Shown: positions 1 through 9,026, numbered from the stretch's first letter. The stretch: 64,000 nucleotides of DNA from Flavobacteriaceae bacterium (GCA_004762155.1 SIHP01000001.1:434001-498000); one strand, 5' to 3'. Notes: a model not told the origin generated them from the letters alone. Numbers and translations: made by a program.

Positions 1-316
1 CATCTTTAAATGAAACATTCATTTTGTCCATTAAATCGATTTTTAACTCTTGCTCTAATTCTTTTACAAAACGTACAGATGAATCTATAGAACAACCAGA
101 AACGTTATTAAAATTCTCATCAACTCCTAATATTAAAAACTGATCGTATTTTAACGTAAATGATCCTTTCAAATCATCTCCATGTCGTGTCCATTGTTCT
201 ATAAACATAATAGCTTTTGCGCTTATATATTCTATCTCTTCAGTAGTTAATCGTCTATCTGCTTGATACACCCAAACTCTTGAATTACCTGGTAAGTTTT
301 TATAATCTGTAAACAT
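1..316 (-). CDS. Partial conserved Bacteroidetes protein (often labelled 'ABC transporter ATPase')
   Basis: An open frame starts at ATG 316 and runs off the left edge after 105 codons without a stop, so the C-terminus is missing. It begins MFTDYKNLPGNSRVWVYQ and contains EQWTRHGDDLKGSF, GCSIDSSVRFVKELEQE and DKMNVSF. This pattern matches, from memory, a small (about 160 aa) flavobacterial family that databases call 'ABC transporter ATPase'. No Walker A motif or transporter signature is visible in the part present, so that name should not be read as a function. It lies 107 bp downstream of the exonuclease gene on the same strand. Confidence 0.7.
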   Translation of the reverse strand, partial: MFTDYKNLPGNSRVWVYQADRRLTTEEIEYISAKAIMFIEQWTRHGDDLKGSFTLKYDQFLILGVDENFNNVSGCSIDSSVRFVKELEQELKIDLMDKMNVSFKD

Positions 317-423
317 GTTATTACTTAATTTATTTATGTGTGATAGTGTTTATGAGACGAATATAAATACTAAAAACTTAAAATAACTTAACAATTGTTA
401 ATTTAAATAAAACTTTTTAGCTT

Positions 424-1251
424 TTATCTTAAATTAAATTTTTGCTGTAAAGCTTCTAACTTTTCTGCGTCAGTCATTTTACTTTTTGGCGCAGCCATTC
501 TCTCTTTTATTTGACGTAATACCTTTTTTGTGTATAAAGGAAAATCAGCATTTTGTATCCAAGAATTATAACCTGGATTTTCTTTTAAAACCTCTTCTAC
601 TGTGCGTCCTTTATATTTACCAAATGAAAAAATCTCTTGTTTATCATCATTAAACAAAATAAAACCAGCAAAATCTGCACGTTTCGTATGTGATGAATAC
701 TCGCTTAATGCATCTATTGAATTTTCAATATCATCATACTTATCTAATTGAGCTTTTAATATTTCATAAGTAGCATTAGTATCTGCTTCTGCTCCATGCG
801 CACCTTCTAATTCTTCCCCACAATAAAACTTATAACCTGCACTTAAAGTTCTTTGTTCTTTTTTATGAAAAATAACCTGTACATCTACAGCCTTTCTATC
901 TTTCATATCAAAGTCTAATCCTGCTCTCATTAACTCTTCCGCTAATAAAGGAATATCAAACCTGTTAGAATTAAACCCAGCTAAATCGCAACCTGCAATC
1001 ATCTTATCTATTTCTGGTGCTAATTCTTTAAATGTTGGTTCTGCGGCTACTTTTTCATTAGTTATCCCATGAATCTCTATTGAACCTGCTGGTATTTCCA
1101 TTTCTGGATTTACTAACCAAGTTTTACTCTCTTTATTTCCATTTGGATGTATTTTTAATATTGCAATTTCTACAACTCTATCTGTTGCAATACTAACTCC
1201 TGTGGTTTCTAAATCGAAAAAAACGATTGGTTTTGTTAACTTTAATTCCAT
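424..1251 (-). CDS. DnaQ-like 3'-5' exonuclease with C-terminal DUF3820-like domain
   Basis: A 275-aa DEDDh-type exonuclease related to the proofreading subunit of DNA polymerase III. Visible catalytic motifs are FFDLETTG (D13, E15), NSNRFDIPLL (D99) and HGAEADTNAT (H152, D157). The exonuclease domain covers about residues 8-170. The last 80 residues contain SFGKYKGRTVEEV and GYNSWIQNADFP, which resemble the DUF3820 module seen behind such exonucleases in Bacteroidetes. It is probably a stand-alone repair or RNA/DNA trimming exonuclease rather than the replicative epsilon subunit; the substrate is unknown. It follows the PPK2 gene by 30 bp on the same strand and could be cotranscribed with it. 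Confidence 0.85.
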   Translation of the reverse strand: MELKLTKPIVFFDLETTGVSIATDRVVEIAILKIHPNGNKESKTWLVNPEMEIPAGSIEIHGITNEKVAAEPTFKELAPEIDKMIAGCDLAGFNSNRFDIPLLAEELMRAGLDFDMKDRKAVDVQVIFHKKEQRTLSAGYKFYCGEELEGAHGAEADTNATYEILKAQLDKYDDIENSIDALSEYSSHTKRADFAGFILFNDDKQEIFSFGKYKGRTVEEVLKENPGYNSWIQNADFPLYTKKVLRQIKERMAAPKSKMTDAEKLEALQQKFNLR

Positions 1252-1281
1252 TTATTCTGTAATGCCTTTTATAAATTATAA

Positions 1282-2130
1282 TTATTCTTTATTTAACTGC
1301 TCTTTAAACTCGTCTATTTGACTTAGTACTTTAGATACTAATTTTGGTTCTTCAAAATTATACTTTTCCATTTCTTCTAACAATGTTTTTGCTACAATAT
1401 AACGTGCTGTAGGTTTATCATCTGCAGGTACTATATACCAAGGCGCATTTTCTTTTGAAGTTCTATTTAATAAATCTTCATAGCACATTTGGTATTCGTT
1501 CCACAATTTACGCTCTTTTAAGTCTCCTGCTGAAAACTTCCAATTCTTTTCTGGAATATTTAATCTTCTTAACAATCTGTTTTTTTGTTCATCTTTTGAT
1601 AAGTTTAAGAAAAACTTTAAAATAACAGTCCCATTTGCTACTAAATGTTCTTCAAACTTATTAATTCTTTCCATTCTATCATGATAAAAAGCATCATTTA
1701 AATCGTCTAAACTTTTTACAGTGGGTATATTTTCTCCAAACACATATTCAGGATGTACACGAGTTACCAAAACATTCTCGTAATGTGTACGATTAAAAAC
1801 CCCAATTTTTCCTTTTGGTGGTAACGCAATATAATGACGCCACATAAAATCGTGACTTAATTCTAACGCTGTTGGTACTTTAAAACTATGTACTTGCACT
1901 CCTCGTGCGTTTACATCTTTAAAAACCTCTCTAATTAAGCTGTCTTTACCAGAAGTATCCATTCCTTGTAAACACACCAAAATACTGTATTTTCCTTCTG
2001 CATACATGGTATCTTGTAACTTACTAATCTTTTTTCTTAACTTTTTAAGTTTCTTTTCAGCATTATCAACTACTTCTTTGGTAATACTTTTATCTAGATT
2101 AATTTGTTCAACTACCTTGTATTTCTTCAT
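1282..2130 (-). CDS. ppk2: Polyphosphate kinase 2 family (polyphosphate:nucleotide phosphotransferase)
   Basis: A 282-aa cytosolic PPK2-family enzyme that moves phosphate between polyphosphate and nucleotides. The Walker A loop is GMDTSGKD (residues 56-63, K62). The Walker B/lid region is FNRTHYENVL (about 112-121), and RRLNIPEKNWKFS lies in the C-terminal third. Length and the single P-loop domain fit class I to III PPK2. Which nucleotide is preferred (NDP or NMP) cannot be read from the sequence. It precedes the exonuclease gene with a 30-bp gap. Confidence 0.9.
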   Translation of the reverse strand: MKKYKVVEQINLDKSITKEVVDNAEKKLKKLRKKISKLQDTMYAEGKYSILVCLQGMDTSGKDSLIREVFKDVNARGVQVHSFKVPTALELSHDFMWRHYIALPPKGKIGVFNRTHYENVLVTRVHPEYVFGENIPTVKSLDDLNDAFYHDRMERINKFEEHLVANGTVILKFFLNLSKDEQKNRLLRRLNIPEKNWKFSAGDLKERKLWNEYQMCYEDLLNRTSKENAPWYIVPADDKPTARYIVAKTLLEEMEKYNFEEPKLVSKVLSQIDEFKEQLNKE

Positions 2131-2285
2131 TTTCTTTACATTTTCATATGATTATATAAATGTAATAAAATTATCATTGTTTATTGAAAATTTTCCTTTG
2201 GGTTTTTCAATAATTATTAATTTAATTTCTTGACATTTATCAATATGAATAGAAAAAATGATCTTTAATTTTGTTTAACAAATAG

Positions 2286-2825
2286 TTGCTTATGCTCATT
2301 TCTAAAGAATTAAAACAGTTTTATATTCAAAATAACTTAGCTAAAGATGGTGGTAAAAATGATGCTTATTTTTTATTAAAATTTAAATTATTCTCTATTA
2401 AGCTTCCTAATTCAGACTTCAGAAAAAAAGTAATTCATGTACATGATGTACAACATATTTTATACGATAAAGATGTTACCTGGAAAGGTGAAGCTTTTAT
2501 TGCTGGATGGGAAATTGCAACCAATATATGGAAACACTTCCCTATTGGATTGATGTCTTTATAGGCAATGGGATTTGGAGTTTTAACTCATTTTAATGAA
2601 GTTCTTAAAGGATATAAAGAAGGCTTATTAGTAAAAGGAATTATTGATTTGAATATACCCAAAGAGCAAATTTTAAATTATAAAATTGAAGAATTTAAGG
2701 AAAAAATTAAAAAAGAAAAACCTACAAAGTTCAGTAGAATTCTGTTTAGTTTTTGGGTAATTGTAAGTGTATTTATAGTTATTTCTCCTATATTTTTACT
2801 TATTCCGCTACTTTTATTTTTATAG
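2286..2825 (+). pseudogene. Coq4-like protein, interrupted by an in-frame TAG
   Basis: The frame from TTG 2286 (or ATG 2292) is interrupted by TAG at 2562-2564 and then stays open in the same frame to 2825. Upstream of the stop is HVHDVQHILYDKDVTWKGE, which matches the Coq4 metal motif HDxxH-x11-E exactly (H53, D54, H57, E69). Downstream is MGFGVLTHFNEVLKGYKEG and a hydrophobic C-terminal helix. Joined, the two parts make one Coq4-like protein of about 180 residues. TAG may derive from a TGG (Trp) codon by one transition. Coq4 acts in ubiquinone synthesis, but Flavobacteriaceae normally use menaquinone, so the function here is unknown. The end overlaps the convergent lipoprotein gene by 26 bp. 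Confidence 0.7.
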
Positions 2826-3276
2826 GTAATGTATATTCTGTTTCAACCGGAATTCCTCTTTTTATTGCTGGACTTAATGTTGGAAGTTTTCTTATTGCTT
2901 CAATTAGTTCTTCTTCTAAACTTGTATTTGTTGTTGTAAACGCATCTGTAGTTAATATTTCTTTAAGTGTAATTTTACCTTTATTGTTAATCGTTAAAAT
3001 TACATTTACAATAGTTTCATTAATATCTTCTTCAAAAACAACTATTACTTTTTTTAAATGTTTTGTTATTTGTTGATGAATATTAAGCCTAAAACAATTG
3101 GTTTTTGCTTCGTCCAATAATTTATCGCAAACTTTAAAAGAAGGAGAAACATCTACTTTAGTAAAATTAATAATAGTATCTAACACGCTATCTGACTTGT
3201 TAGATTTCGGAGAAAAATAATTACATGAAACGTAATTAATTACTACAAAAAGTACAACTATTACTCTGTTAAACAT
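2800..3276 (-). CDS. Lipoprotein with TonB-C-like domain
   Basis: 158 aa. The N-terminus has a short hydrophobic helix ending VVINYVSC, which fits a lipobox (C19). The C-terminal half has the pattern of the TonB C-terminal fold common in Bacteroidetes: HLKKVIVVFEEDINETI, then ILTINNKGKITLKEIL, then LIEAIRKLPTLSPAIKRG with a final PVETEY strand. It lacks a cytoplasmic or transmembrane anchor like a true TonB, so it is probably an envelope lipoprotein using the same fold. The 3' end overlaps the end of the broken Coq4-like gene tail to tail. Confidence 0.6.
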   Translation of the reverse strand: MFNRVIVVLFVVINYVSCNYFSPKSNKSDSVLDTIINFTKVDVSPSFKVCDKLLDEAKTNCFRLNIHQQITKHLKKVIVVFEEDINETIVNVILTINNKGKITLKEILTTDAFTTTNTSLEEELIEAIRKLPTLSPAIKRGIPVETEYTLPIKIKVAE

Positions 3277-3358
3277 TTTACTAATTTGTGTAAAAGTACA
3301 AATTATTCATTTTGTTTAATAAACAAAAGATTTTCAGCAAATTAATTTTTCATTTAGA

Positions 3359-4081
3359 CTACATTACCTTTTTCAGCAACCAAGAAGGTGCTAATTTAAA
3401 AACCCAAGCAATTAATGTCCATCTTTTAGAAATATATGCTTTTCTTTTTTTCTTTTTTATTGCTGTATATATTTGTTTTACCGCTTTTTCTAAAGAAACC
3501 ATCCAAAAAACATCTGCTCCTAAAGCCATTGCTGTATCTACAAAACCAGGTCTAATATCTGTTACAAATACTTTTTTAGATGCTATTGTTTTTGTTTTAA
3601 TATACAAACCTTCTAAATACGATTTCTGATATGCTTTTGATGCAAAATAAGAAGGCGCATCTTTATTTCCTCTTAAAGAGGCTATAGATGAAATACCAAC
3701 TAAATGACCAAATTGTTGTTTTTTAAATAAATGGAATGCTAAATCATATAACTTAGTTACGCCAACAACATTGGTTTGTATTGTTTCATTTTCTTTATCA
3801 AAATCTAAATCAGCATTTACAAAACCAATACCAGAAGATTGTACCACCAAATCTATCGTTTTCATTTCTGAAACAATTTCATGAAACACTTTTTCTACCT
3901 CATCTATTTGCTGAATATCATTTTGTTTGATTAGTATATGTTCTGGATATTCTTTTTTTAACGCTTCTAACTTTTCTAAACGCCTACCAATAATAGCTAC
4001 TTTATAATTATTTTGTATTAAAATTTTGGTTAATTCTTTTCCAATACCAGATGTTGCTCCAAATACAATTGCGTTCTTCAT
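3359..4081 (-). CDS. Short-chain dehydrogenase/reductase
   Basis: A 240-aa classical SDR. The nucleotide-binding turn is GATSGIG (residues 8-14), and GRRLEKL follows beta-strand 2, which suggests NADP(H) through the two arginines. The active site has GISSIASLRG with the catalytic Ser, and YFASK supplies the Tyr and Lys. The C-terminal segment KRWTLIAWVFKLAPSWLL is hydrophobic and may touch the membrane. The substrate cannot be deduced. It stands alone, with its own short upstream region. Confidence 0.85.
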   Translation of the reverse strand: MKNAIVFGATSGIGKELTKILIQNNYKVAIIGRRLEKLEALKKEYPEHILIKQNDIQQIDEVEKVFHEIVSEMKTIDLVVQSSGIGFVNADLDFDKENETIQTNVVGVTKLYDLAFHLFKKQQFGHLVGISSIASLRGNKDAPSYFASKAYQKSYLEGLYIKTKTIASKKVFVTDIRPGFVDTAMALGADVFWMVSLEKAVKQIYTAIKKKKRKAYISKRWTLIAWVFKLAPSWLLKKVM

Positions 4082-4173
4082 TTAATTTGTAATTTTGCTA
4101 AAAATACAACCTTTATACAAAGGCTTTCTTAAATTAATTATAAAAATATCTTATGCTTATTATTGCTGGTAAA

Positions 4174-4365
4174 ATGTTTACAACAGGTAGAATTGTTTTT
4201 GCTTCTGTATTTGTGATTGCTTTTGTTGCTTTTATGATTTATAGTTACAAAAAAGATGCAAAGAACAACAACATTCATTACAAAAATGCTGCTAAATATG
4301 TTGCCATTGGTATTTTGGTAACTATTGGTTTATTGTTTTTATCGAAATACTTGATAAATAGTTAG
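4174..4365 (+). CDS. Small two-helix membrane protein
   Basis: A protein of 63 aa from ATG 4174 (70 aa from the earlier ATG 4153). I prefer the later start because MFTTGRIVFASVF resembles, from memory, the N-terminus of a small flavobacterial membrane family. Two hydrophobic helices (VFVIAFVAFMIYSY and YVAIGILVTIGLLFL) flank a basic, polar loop (KKDAKNNNIHYKN). No function is known. It stands alone before a long gene-free stretch. Confidence 0.65.
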   Translation: MFTTGRIVFASVFVIAFVAFMIYSYKKDAKNNNIHYKNAAKYVAIGILVTIGLLFLSKYLINS

Positions 4366-4594
4366 GCTATTTTACTGATGTTATTTTCTTTAAAGATAAA
4401 TTATACGTTTTACCTTTATTTTTTTTCATGTGAATATATTATCACTTTTAAAAAAATCTGTCATTAACATTTTTTAAACTACTATATATTTAAACTAAAC
4501 AAAATACTTGTTTTCTTTTTTTCATTGATAAAAAAAGAAACAAAAAAATCTAGTCTTATCAACTCTTCATTTATAAAATCTCATCCTCGAAACT

Positions 4595-4634
4595 AAATTA
4601 AAAGAACTCGCTATGCTCAAACAACTTTTAATTT
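4595..4634. repeat. Inverted repeat with 10-bp perfect stem
   Basis: AAATTAAAAG (4595-4604) pairs perfectly with CTTTTAATTT (4625-4634) around a 20-nt loop. Outside it GAAAC (4589-4593) can pair with GTTTC (4639-4643) across a small bulge, giving a stem of about 15 bp. It is not followed by a T-run on the plus strand, so it is not an obvious terminator. It may be part of a longer intergenic repeat. Confidence 0.55.
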
Positions 4635-4845
4635 TTACGTTTCTTGCGGTGGATTGTATAATTCGATTTAAATATGACAAAACTAAAATTGTCTAAATTT
4701 TATCTACCTTTATTTTATTACTTACGTCATCTAATCTGTTTGGATTTTTTTACCATTCTAGAACTTACATGTGCGAAATATTTAATAGAAAAGCGTATTA
4801 GAGTTAGCATACACAAAACATTTTATAATTTTAAAACTATATTTT

Positions 4846-4937
4846 GCGTTAAGGATTGAACATTTTGTTTGAGCTCTTTTTGTAAACTTTTCTTTACAAA
4901 AAAGCGAGTAGTGAAAGCCTGCCCCAAAGGGAAACGC
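4846..4937 (-). repeat. Dispersed intergenic hairpin repeat, copy 1
   Basis: Read on the minus strand, this 92-bp element starts GCGTTTCCC, has GGGCAGGCTTTCACTACTCGC, then a hairpin whose arms TTTTTGTAAA and TTTACAAAAA surround GAAAAG, and ends CAATCCTTAACGC. The same order of blocks occurs in the opposite orientation at 21138-21215. Blocks of this type recur, from memory, between genes in many Flavobacteriia. No coding capacity is evident. Confidence 0.65.
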
Positions 4938-5021
4938 TATAATTATTAGTGCATGCAGCAAAACTGTTTATCTAGAAAAAAACTTACTTGTAGCTTAATT
5001 CAAGAAGCTATAACATCAACC

Positions 5022-5939
5022 TTACAACTTCTCAACCTTGCTCAATTTTTCATGATCTAAAACAGTATAACCTTCATCATTAAAACTATAAGAAGGTGCA
5101 TATTTTACATCAAAATCTACATTAGAAAAATCATAAGAAATAACCTGATATACTTTTTGACTATAGGTTTCTTCGTGATATTGAACTAGAATATACAATT
5201 CGGCATCTAAATCTTTAATCTCTTCATTAGAATATTTATACAAAGGACTTGATTCGTCTATTTCATGAACTAAAGTCCAAATAGTAGGCAAATACATAAT
5301 TTTTTCTCGCTCTAGCTTAATACTAAAATAATTACGCTGATATTCTCCATATTTATCTTGCTCACTTATAGATAATGTTACCTTTATTTCTGGTTCAATC
5401 ATTACCGTTTTTCTACTATTCATTAACCGAAACATTAGTGCTTTTTCTTCTTTAAAATCTCTAATAATTAAATTATCACTAAATTTTAAAGCTGCTTTTG
5501 CTTTAGAAAATCGTCCGTATAACAAACCTGTAATAAATGAAAAACTTAACAAACCAATCATAGCCTCAAAAGCCGCAATAAAATTTGCTGTTACGCCTAC
5601 AGGAGAAATTCCACCATACCCAACTGTTGTTAATGTTTGTGCGCTAAAGAAAAAACCATTTAAAAAATCGCTTCCAAAACTTTTACTAGATTGTGTAATT
5701 TGTTCAATACCAATTCCCACATAAAGCAGTCCAAAAAAAACATTTAAAACAACGTAACAAAGAATAATTAGTAAAAAAAACTTCCACCAAGAAAGATCTA
5801 CACAATACACATACAAATCGTTACTATTAAACTTCCTGTTCAAATGAACCACATTAGAACTTCCGTCTTTATTTAAAACTTCTTTAAGGTTTTTACTGGA
5901 TTTATAACCAAATCCAGGATCTTTTACTTTTTTTGCCAT
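5022..5939 (-). CDS. Inward-rectifier (KirBac-type) potassium channel
   Basis: A 305-aa inner-membrane channel subunit. It has a basic N-terminus with the slide-helix region, TM1 (FFLLIILCYVVLNVFFGLLY), and a pore loop with the selectivity filter TVGYGG (T105 to G110). TM2 (FIAAFEAMIGLLSFSFITGLLY) is followed by GRFSKAKA and a cytoplasmic beta-rich gating domain with ALMFRLMNSR, typical of Kir proteins. It should pass K+ as a tetramer. Its ATG (5939) shares one base with the TAA of tag upstream (TAATG), so the two are translationally coupled. Confidence 0.93.
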   Translation of the reverse strand: MAKKVKDPGFGYKSSKNLKEVLNKDGSSNVVHLNRKFNSNDLYVYCVDLSWWKFFLLIILCYVVLNVFFGLLYVGIGIEQITQSSKSFGSDFLNGFFFSAQTLTTVGYGGISPVGVTANFIAAFEAMIGLLSFSFITGLLYGRFSKAKAALKFSDNLIIRDFKEEKALMFRLMNSRKTVMIEPEIKVTLSISEQDKYGEYQRNYFSIKLEREKIMYLPTIWTLVHEIDESSPLYKYSNEEIKDLDAELYILVQYHEETYSQKVYQVISYDFSNVDFDVKYAPSYSFNDEGYTVLDHEKLSKVEKL

Positions 5940-6502
5940 TAATTACATTCTTTATATCTAAAACAATCAGTTGTATGATCGTTTACTATGCCTGTAGCTT
6001 GCATAAATGCATAAATTACTGTGGAACCAACAAATTTGAATCCTCGTTTTTTTAACGCTTTAGATATTTGATCTGAAAGCGGTGTTGTTGCAGGAACATC
6101 TTCTCTTTTTTCAAAAGCATTAATAATAGGTTTTCCGTTTGTAAAACTCCAAATATAATCTGAAAAAGAACCAAATTCTTTTTGAACATCCATGAATAAT
6201 TGAGCATTGGTAATTGCTGATCTCACCTTTAGTTTATTCCTTATAATTCCTGCATTTTGCAATAAACTTTCATATTTTGTTTCGCTATACGTTGCTATTT
6301 TTTTATAATCGAAATTATCAAAAGCCTCTCTAAAATTTTCTCTTTTTTTAAGAATGGTGATCCAACTTAAACCAGCTTGAAAGGTTTCTAAAATTAAAAA
6401 CTCAAAAAAAACTGCATCATCATAAACCGGAACTCCCCATTCTTTATCATGATACTCAATATACAAAGGATCTTCACTTACCCAAAAACAACGTTTTCTC
6501 AT
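5939..6502 (-). CDS. tag: DNA-3-methyladenine glycosylase I
   Basis: A 187-aa helix-hairpin-helix repair enzyme that removes 3-methyladenine from alkylated DNA. Conserved blocks are RCFWVSEDPLYIEYHDKEWG at the N-terminus, FQAGLSWITILKKRENFREA, NAGIIRNKLKVRSAI and the end GFKFVGSTVIYAFMQATGIV with DHTTDCFR. The zinc-binding set typical of Tag (N-terminal Cys and His, C-terminal His and Cys) is present as C5, H18, and the His and Cys of DHTTDCF. It is full length and is followed, with a 1-base overlap, by the K+ channel gene. Confidence 0.95.
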   Translation of the reverse strand: MRKRCFWVSEDPLYIEYHDKEWGVPVYDDAVFFEFLILETFQAGLSWITILKKRENFREAFDNFDYKKIATYSETKYESLLQNAGIIRNKLKVRSAITNAQLFMDVQKEFGSFSDYIWSFTNGKPIINAFEKREDVPATTPLSDQISKALKKRGFKFVGSTVIYAFMQATGIVNDHTTDCFRYKECN

Positions 6503-6671
6503 AATTCTATTTTATTTTAGCAAGATACTTTTTTTAAAGCAACAATTGGTAAATGCAATAGTATAGCATTTTAACTTTGGAACTTTAAGAAAACAATATC
6601 ATTTTAATTTGTACGAAAACAGTATTTTTACGTCATACTAACAACAAATAATTTTTAGTATCCCTTTAATT

Positions 6672-8720
6672 ATGAAAAAAATATTTTTCTTTTTAGTTTT
6701 CATTACTTCTATAAGTACTTCTTTTTCTCAAGTTATTAATCCTATAAAATGGAAAACGAGTATAGAAAAAAACACTGAAACTGAATATACTTTAATTACT
6801 ACAGCTACTATAGATAAAGGTTGGCATTTATATGCTCAAGAAGTTCCAAAAGGAGGGCCAAGACCTACTATTTTTACATATACACCAAATGAAAACTACA
6901 CTTTAGTTGGAAAAACAACTGAAGATATTGGTATTATAGAAGATGATAAAACGTTTAAAATGCGAATTAAATTCTTCGAAAAAAAAGCTACTTTTAAACA
7001 AAAAATAAAATTATTATCAGCTTCTGCAACTGTTAATGCGGATGTTGAATTTATGGTTTGTGATGAAGTTCGTTGCTTACCTCCAAAAATAAAACAATTA
7101 GTTTTTAACGCGCCTAAAGGAAGCGTAACAACTTCAACAATAAACAAAGAGGTTTTAAGTTTAACAGATCAAGAAGCAAATAGTTTATTATACGGAATTA
7201 GTAACAATCATTTTCAAGCTCCAGTTGCAGATTTGAATAGTTTAAATGATTCTACTACTTCTTCGGTCGCTAAAGAAAATGATAAATCATCTCTTTTAAA
7301 CATATTTTTAATTGCTTTTTTATCTGGTTTCGCTGCATTGTTAACGCCTTGTGTTTTTCCAATGATACCAATGACTGTAAGTTATTTTACCAAACAAAGT
7401 AAAAACAAAAGAATTGGTATTAGAAATGCAATTATTTACGGTTTATCTATTATTGCTATTTATGTGTTTTTAGGATATATTATTACCATAATTTTTGGTG
7501 CTGATTCTTTAAACCGACTCTCTACTAATGTTTGGTTTAACGTTGTGTTTTTTATCATTTTAGTATTTTTTGGACTTTCATTTCTTGGGTTTTATCAAAT
7601 TAACTTGCCAAGTTCTTGGTCTACTAAAATTGATGATAAAGCAGACAAAAGCGGACTTATAGGTATTTTCTTTATGGCACTTGCTTTGGCGGTAGTTTCT
7701 TTTTCGTGTACTGGTCCAATTGTTGGAACGTTACTTGTTGAAGCAGCTTCTAAAGGTGGTTTAGCTCCTGTTATTGGAATGCTAGGTTTTTCTTTAGCTA
7801 TTGCATTACCATTTGCTCTTTTTGCAGCTTTTCCAGGTTGGTTAAACTCGTTACCAAAATCTGGCGGATGGATGAATACCGTAAAAGTTGTTTTAGGTTT
7901 TTTAGAATTAGCTTTAGCTTTTAAATTTTTATCAAATGCCGATTTGGTGCAACATTGGGGAATTTTGAAAATCGAACCATTTTTGATTATTTGGATCATT
8001 ATTTTTGCCTTATTAGCATTGTATTTATTAGGAAAAATTAGATTTAAATATGATTCTCCTTTGCAAAAAATATCGTTTCCAAGAATTGCTTTTGGAATTT
8101 TAATTGCTGCTTTCACCATTTATTTGGCTTCTGGTTTTAGAGTCAATAAAGAAACAAATACGTTTACTCCACTTTCTTTATTAAGTGGATTAGCTCCTTC
8201 TGTTGGGTATAGCTTTTTACACCCAAGTAGTTGTCCTAATAATTTAACCTGTTTTAAAGATTTAAAAGAAGGTATGGCTTACGCTAAAAAAGTAAACAAA
8301 CCTATTTTATTAGATTTCACTGGATACGCTTGTGTTAACTGTCGTAAAATGGAAGAACATGTTTGGCCAATTAAAGAAGTTGATGCTATTTTACGTAACG
8401 ACTATGTTTTAATTTCTTTATATGTTGATGACAAAAAAGAATTACCTAAAGACGAACAGATTGTAGTAAAAAGAATTAATGGGGAAACAAGAAAGCTTCT
8501 TAATTACGGACATAAATGGTCTCATTTTCAAACCATATTCTTTAAAACTAATACACAACCGTATTATGTTTTGGTAAATACAAACGGAACACAAGTTTTA
8601 AACAATCCTGTTGGATACACTCCTAACCCAACTGATTATATTAATTGGTTAAATAATGGTAAAGAAAAAGCGAATAATAGTATTGAAAACTTCTTTAATC
8701 AAACGGATGTTTTGAATTAA
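6672..8720 (+). CDS. dsbD: Thiol:disulfide interchange protein DsbD
   Basis: A 682-aa inner-membrane electron carrier that brings cytosolic thioredoxin electrons to the periplasm. A signal peptide ends near residue 20. The periplasmic alpha domain has the cysteine pair C130/C135 (CDEVRC). The CcdA-like membrane core has LTPCVFPM (C227) and SFSCTGPI, the two membrane cysteines. The C-terminal thioredoxin-like gamma domain has CVNC (C554 and C557). All three domains and all six redox cysteines are present. It stands alone on the plus strand. Likely clients are periplasmic disulfide isomerases and cytochrome c maturation. Confidence 0.95.
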   Translation: MKKIFFFLVFITSISTSFSQVINPIKWKTSIEKNTETEYTLITTATIDKGWHLYAQEVPKGGPRPTIFTYTPNENYTLVGKTTEDIGIIEDDKTFKMRIKFFEKKATFKQKIKLLSASATVNADVEFMVCDEVRCLPPKIKQLVFNAPKGSVTTSTINKEVLSLTDQEANSLLYGISNNHFQAPVADLNSLNDSTTSSVAKENDKSSLLNIFLIAFLSGFAALLTPCVFPMIPMTVSYFTKQSKNKRIGIRNAIIYGLSIIAIYVFLGYIITIIFGADSLNRLSTNVWFNVVFFIILVFFGLSFLGFYQINLPSSWSTKIDDKADKSGLIGIFFMALALAVVSFSCTGPIVGTLLVEAASKGGLAPVIGMLGFSLAIALPFALFAAFPGWLNSLPKSGGWMNTVKVVLGFLELALAFKFLSNADLVQHWGILKIEPFLIIWIIIFALLALYLLGKIRFKYDSPLQKISFPRIAFGILIAAFTIYLASGFRVNKETNTFTPLSLLSGLAPSVGYSFLHPSSCPNNLTCFKDLKEGMAYAKKVNKPILLDFTGYACVNCRKMEEHVWPIKEVDAILRNDYVLISLYVDDKKELPKDEQIVVKRINGETRKLLNYGHKWSHFQTIFFKTNTQPYYVLVNTNGTQVLNNPVGYTPNPTDYINWLNNGKEKANNSIENFFNQTDVLN

Positions 8721-8727
8721 CAGCTTT

Positions 8728-9026
8728 ATGAAAACAGGATTTAATTCACTAATAAAGCATAAAGATATTATCACACTTTAAGTAAATTAAATAAACTATT
8801 TCCTAATTTTATAGTTAATGATTTTTGGGAGGGAGATTTGTGCGCTGTTGGTATTTCTGATTTTGGTAAAAATGCACTTATTTATATTTCTACATTTCAA
8901 AAATATAGAGGTAAATATTATATGGAAGTAGAGGATATTAGCACCAATAAAAAATCTAAAAAGACAATAATATATCAAGATATGAATTTTGATGAATTAT
9001 TAAAAAGTATAAAACACATTTTTTAA
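8728..9026 (+). pseudogene. Frameshifted small protein gene of unknown family
   Basis: ATG 8728 opens a frame (MKTGFNSLIKHKDI) that stops at 8781. A second frame, open from 8763 with no usable start until TTG 8838, continues with RYYHTLSKLNKLFPNFIV and NDFWEGDLCAVGISDFG and ends at 9026. A shift of one base near 8765-8775 joins them into a coherent protein of about 98 residues. The family is unknown. It lies 7 bp after dsbD, but nothing ties it to redox work. A second reading is a short gene starting at TTG 8838, 62 aa. Confidence 0.55.

Larger units (their letters stand above)
4366..5021. other. Gene-poor stretch with hairpins and a dispersed repeat copy
   Basis: 656 bp with no convincing gene. 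A 61-codon open frame at 4674-4859 runs into the repeat and shows no family resemblance. The stretch holds an A/T-tract segment around 4500-4550, a long imperfect hairpin centred near 4614, a copy of a dispersed hairpin element (4846-4937), and a weak inverted repeat TAGCTT/AAGCTA at 4991-5010 that may end the minus-strand channel gene. Confidence 0.6.

Noticed and set aside
3312..3629. 105-codon open frame antisense to the SDR gene
   Set aside because: Overlaps a well supported SDR on the other strand and looks like no family.
4674..4859. 61-codon open frame in the gene-free stretch
   Set aside because: It runs into the dispersed repeat, has no family resemblance and no plausible start context.
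7595..8119. 174-codon open frame antisense to dsbD
   Set aside because: Shadow of a long membrane-protein gene; composition is the mirror of the DsbD reading frame.
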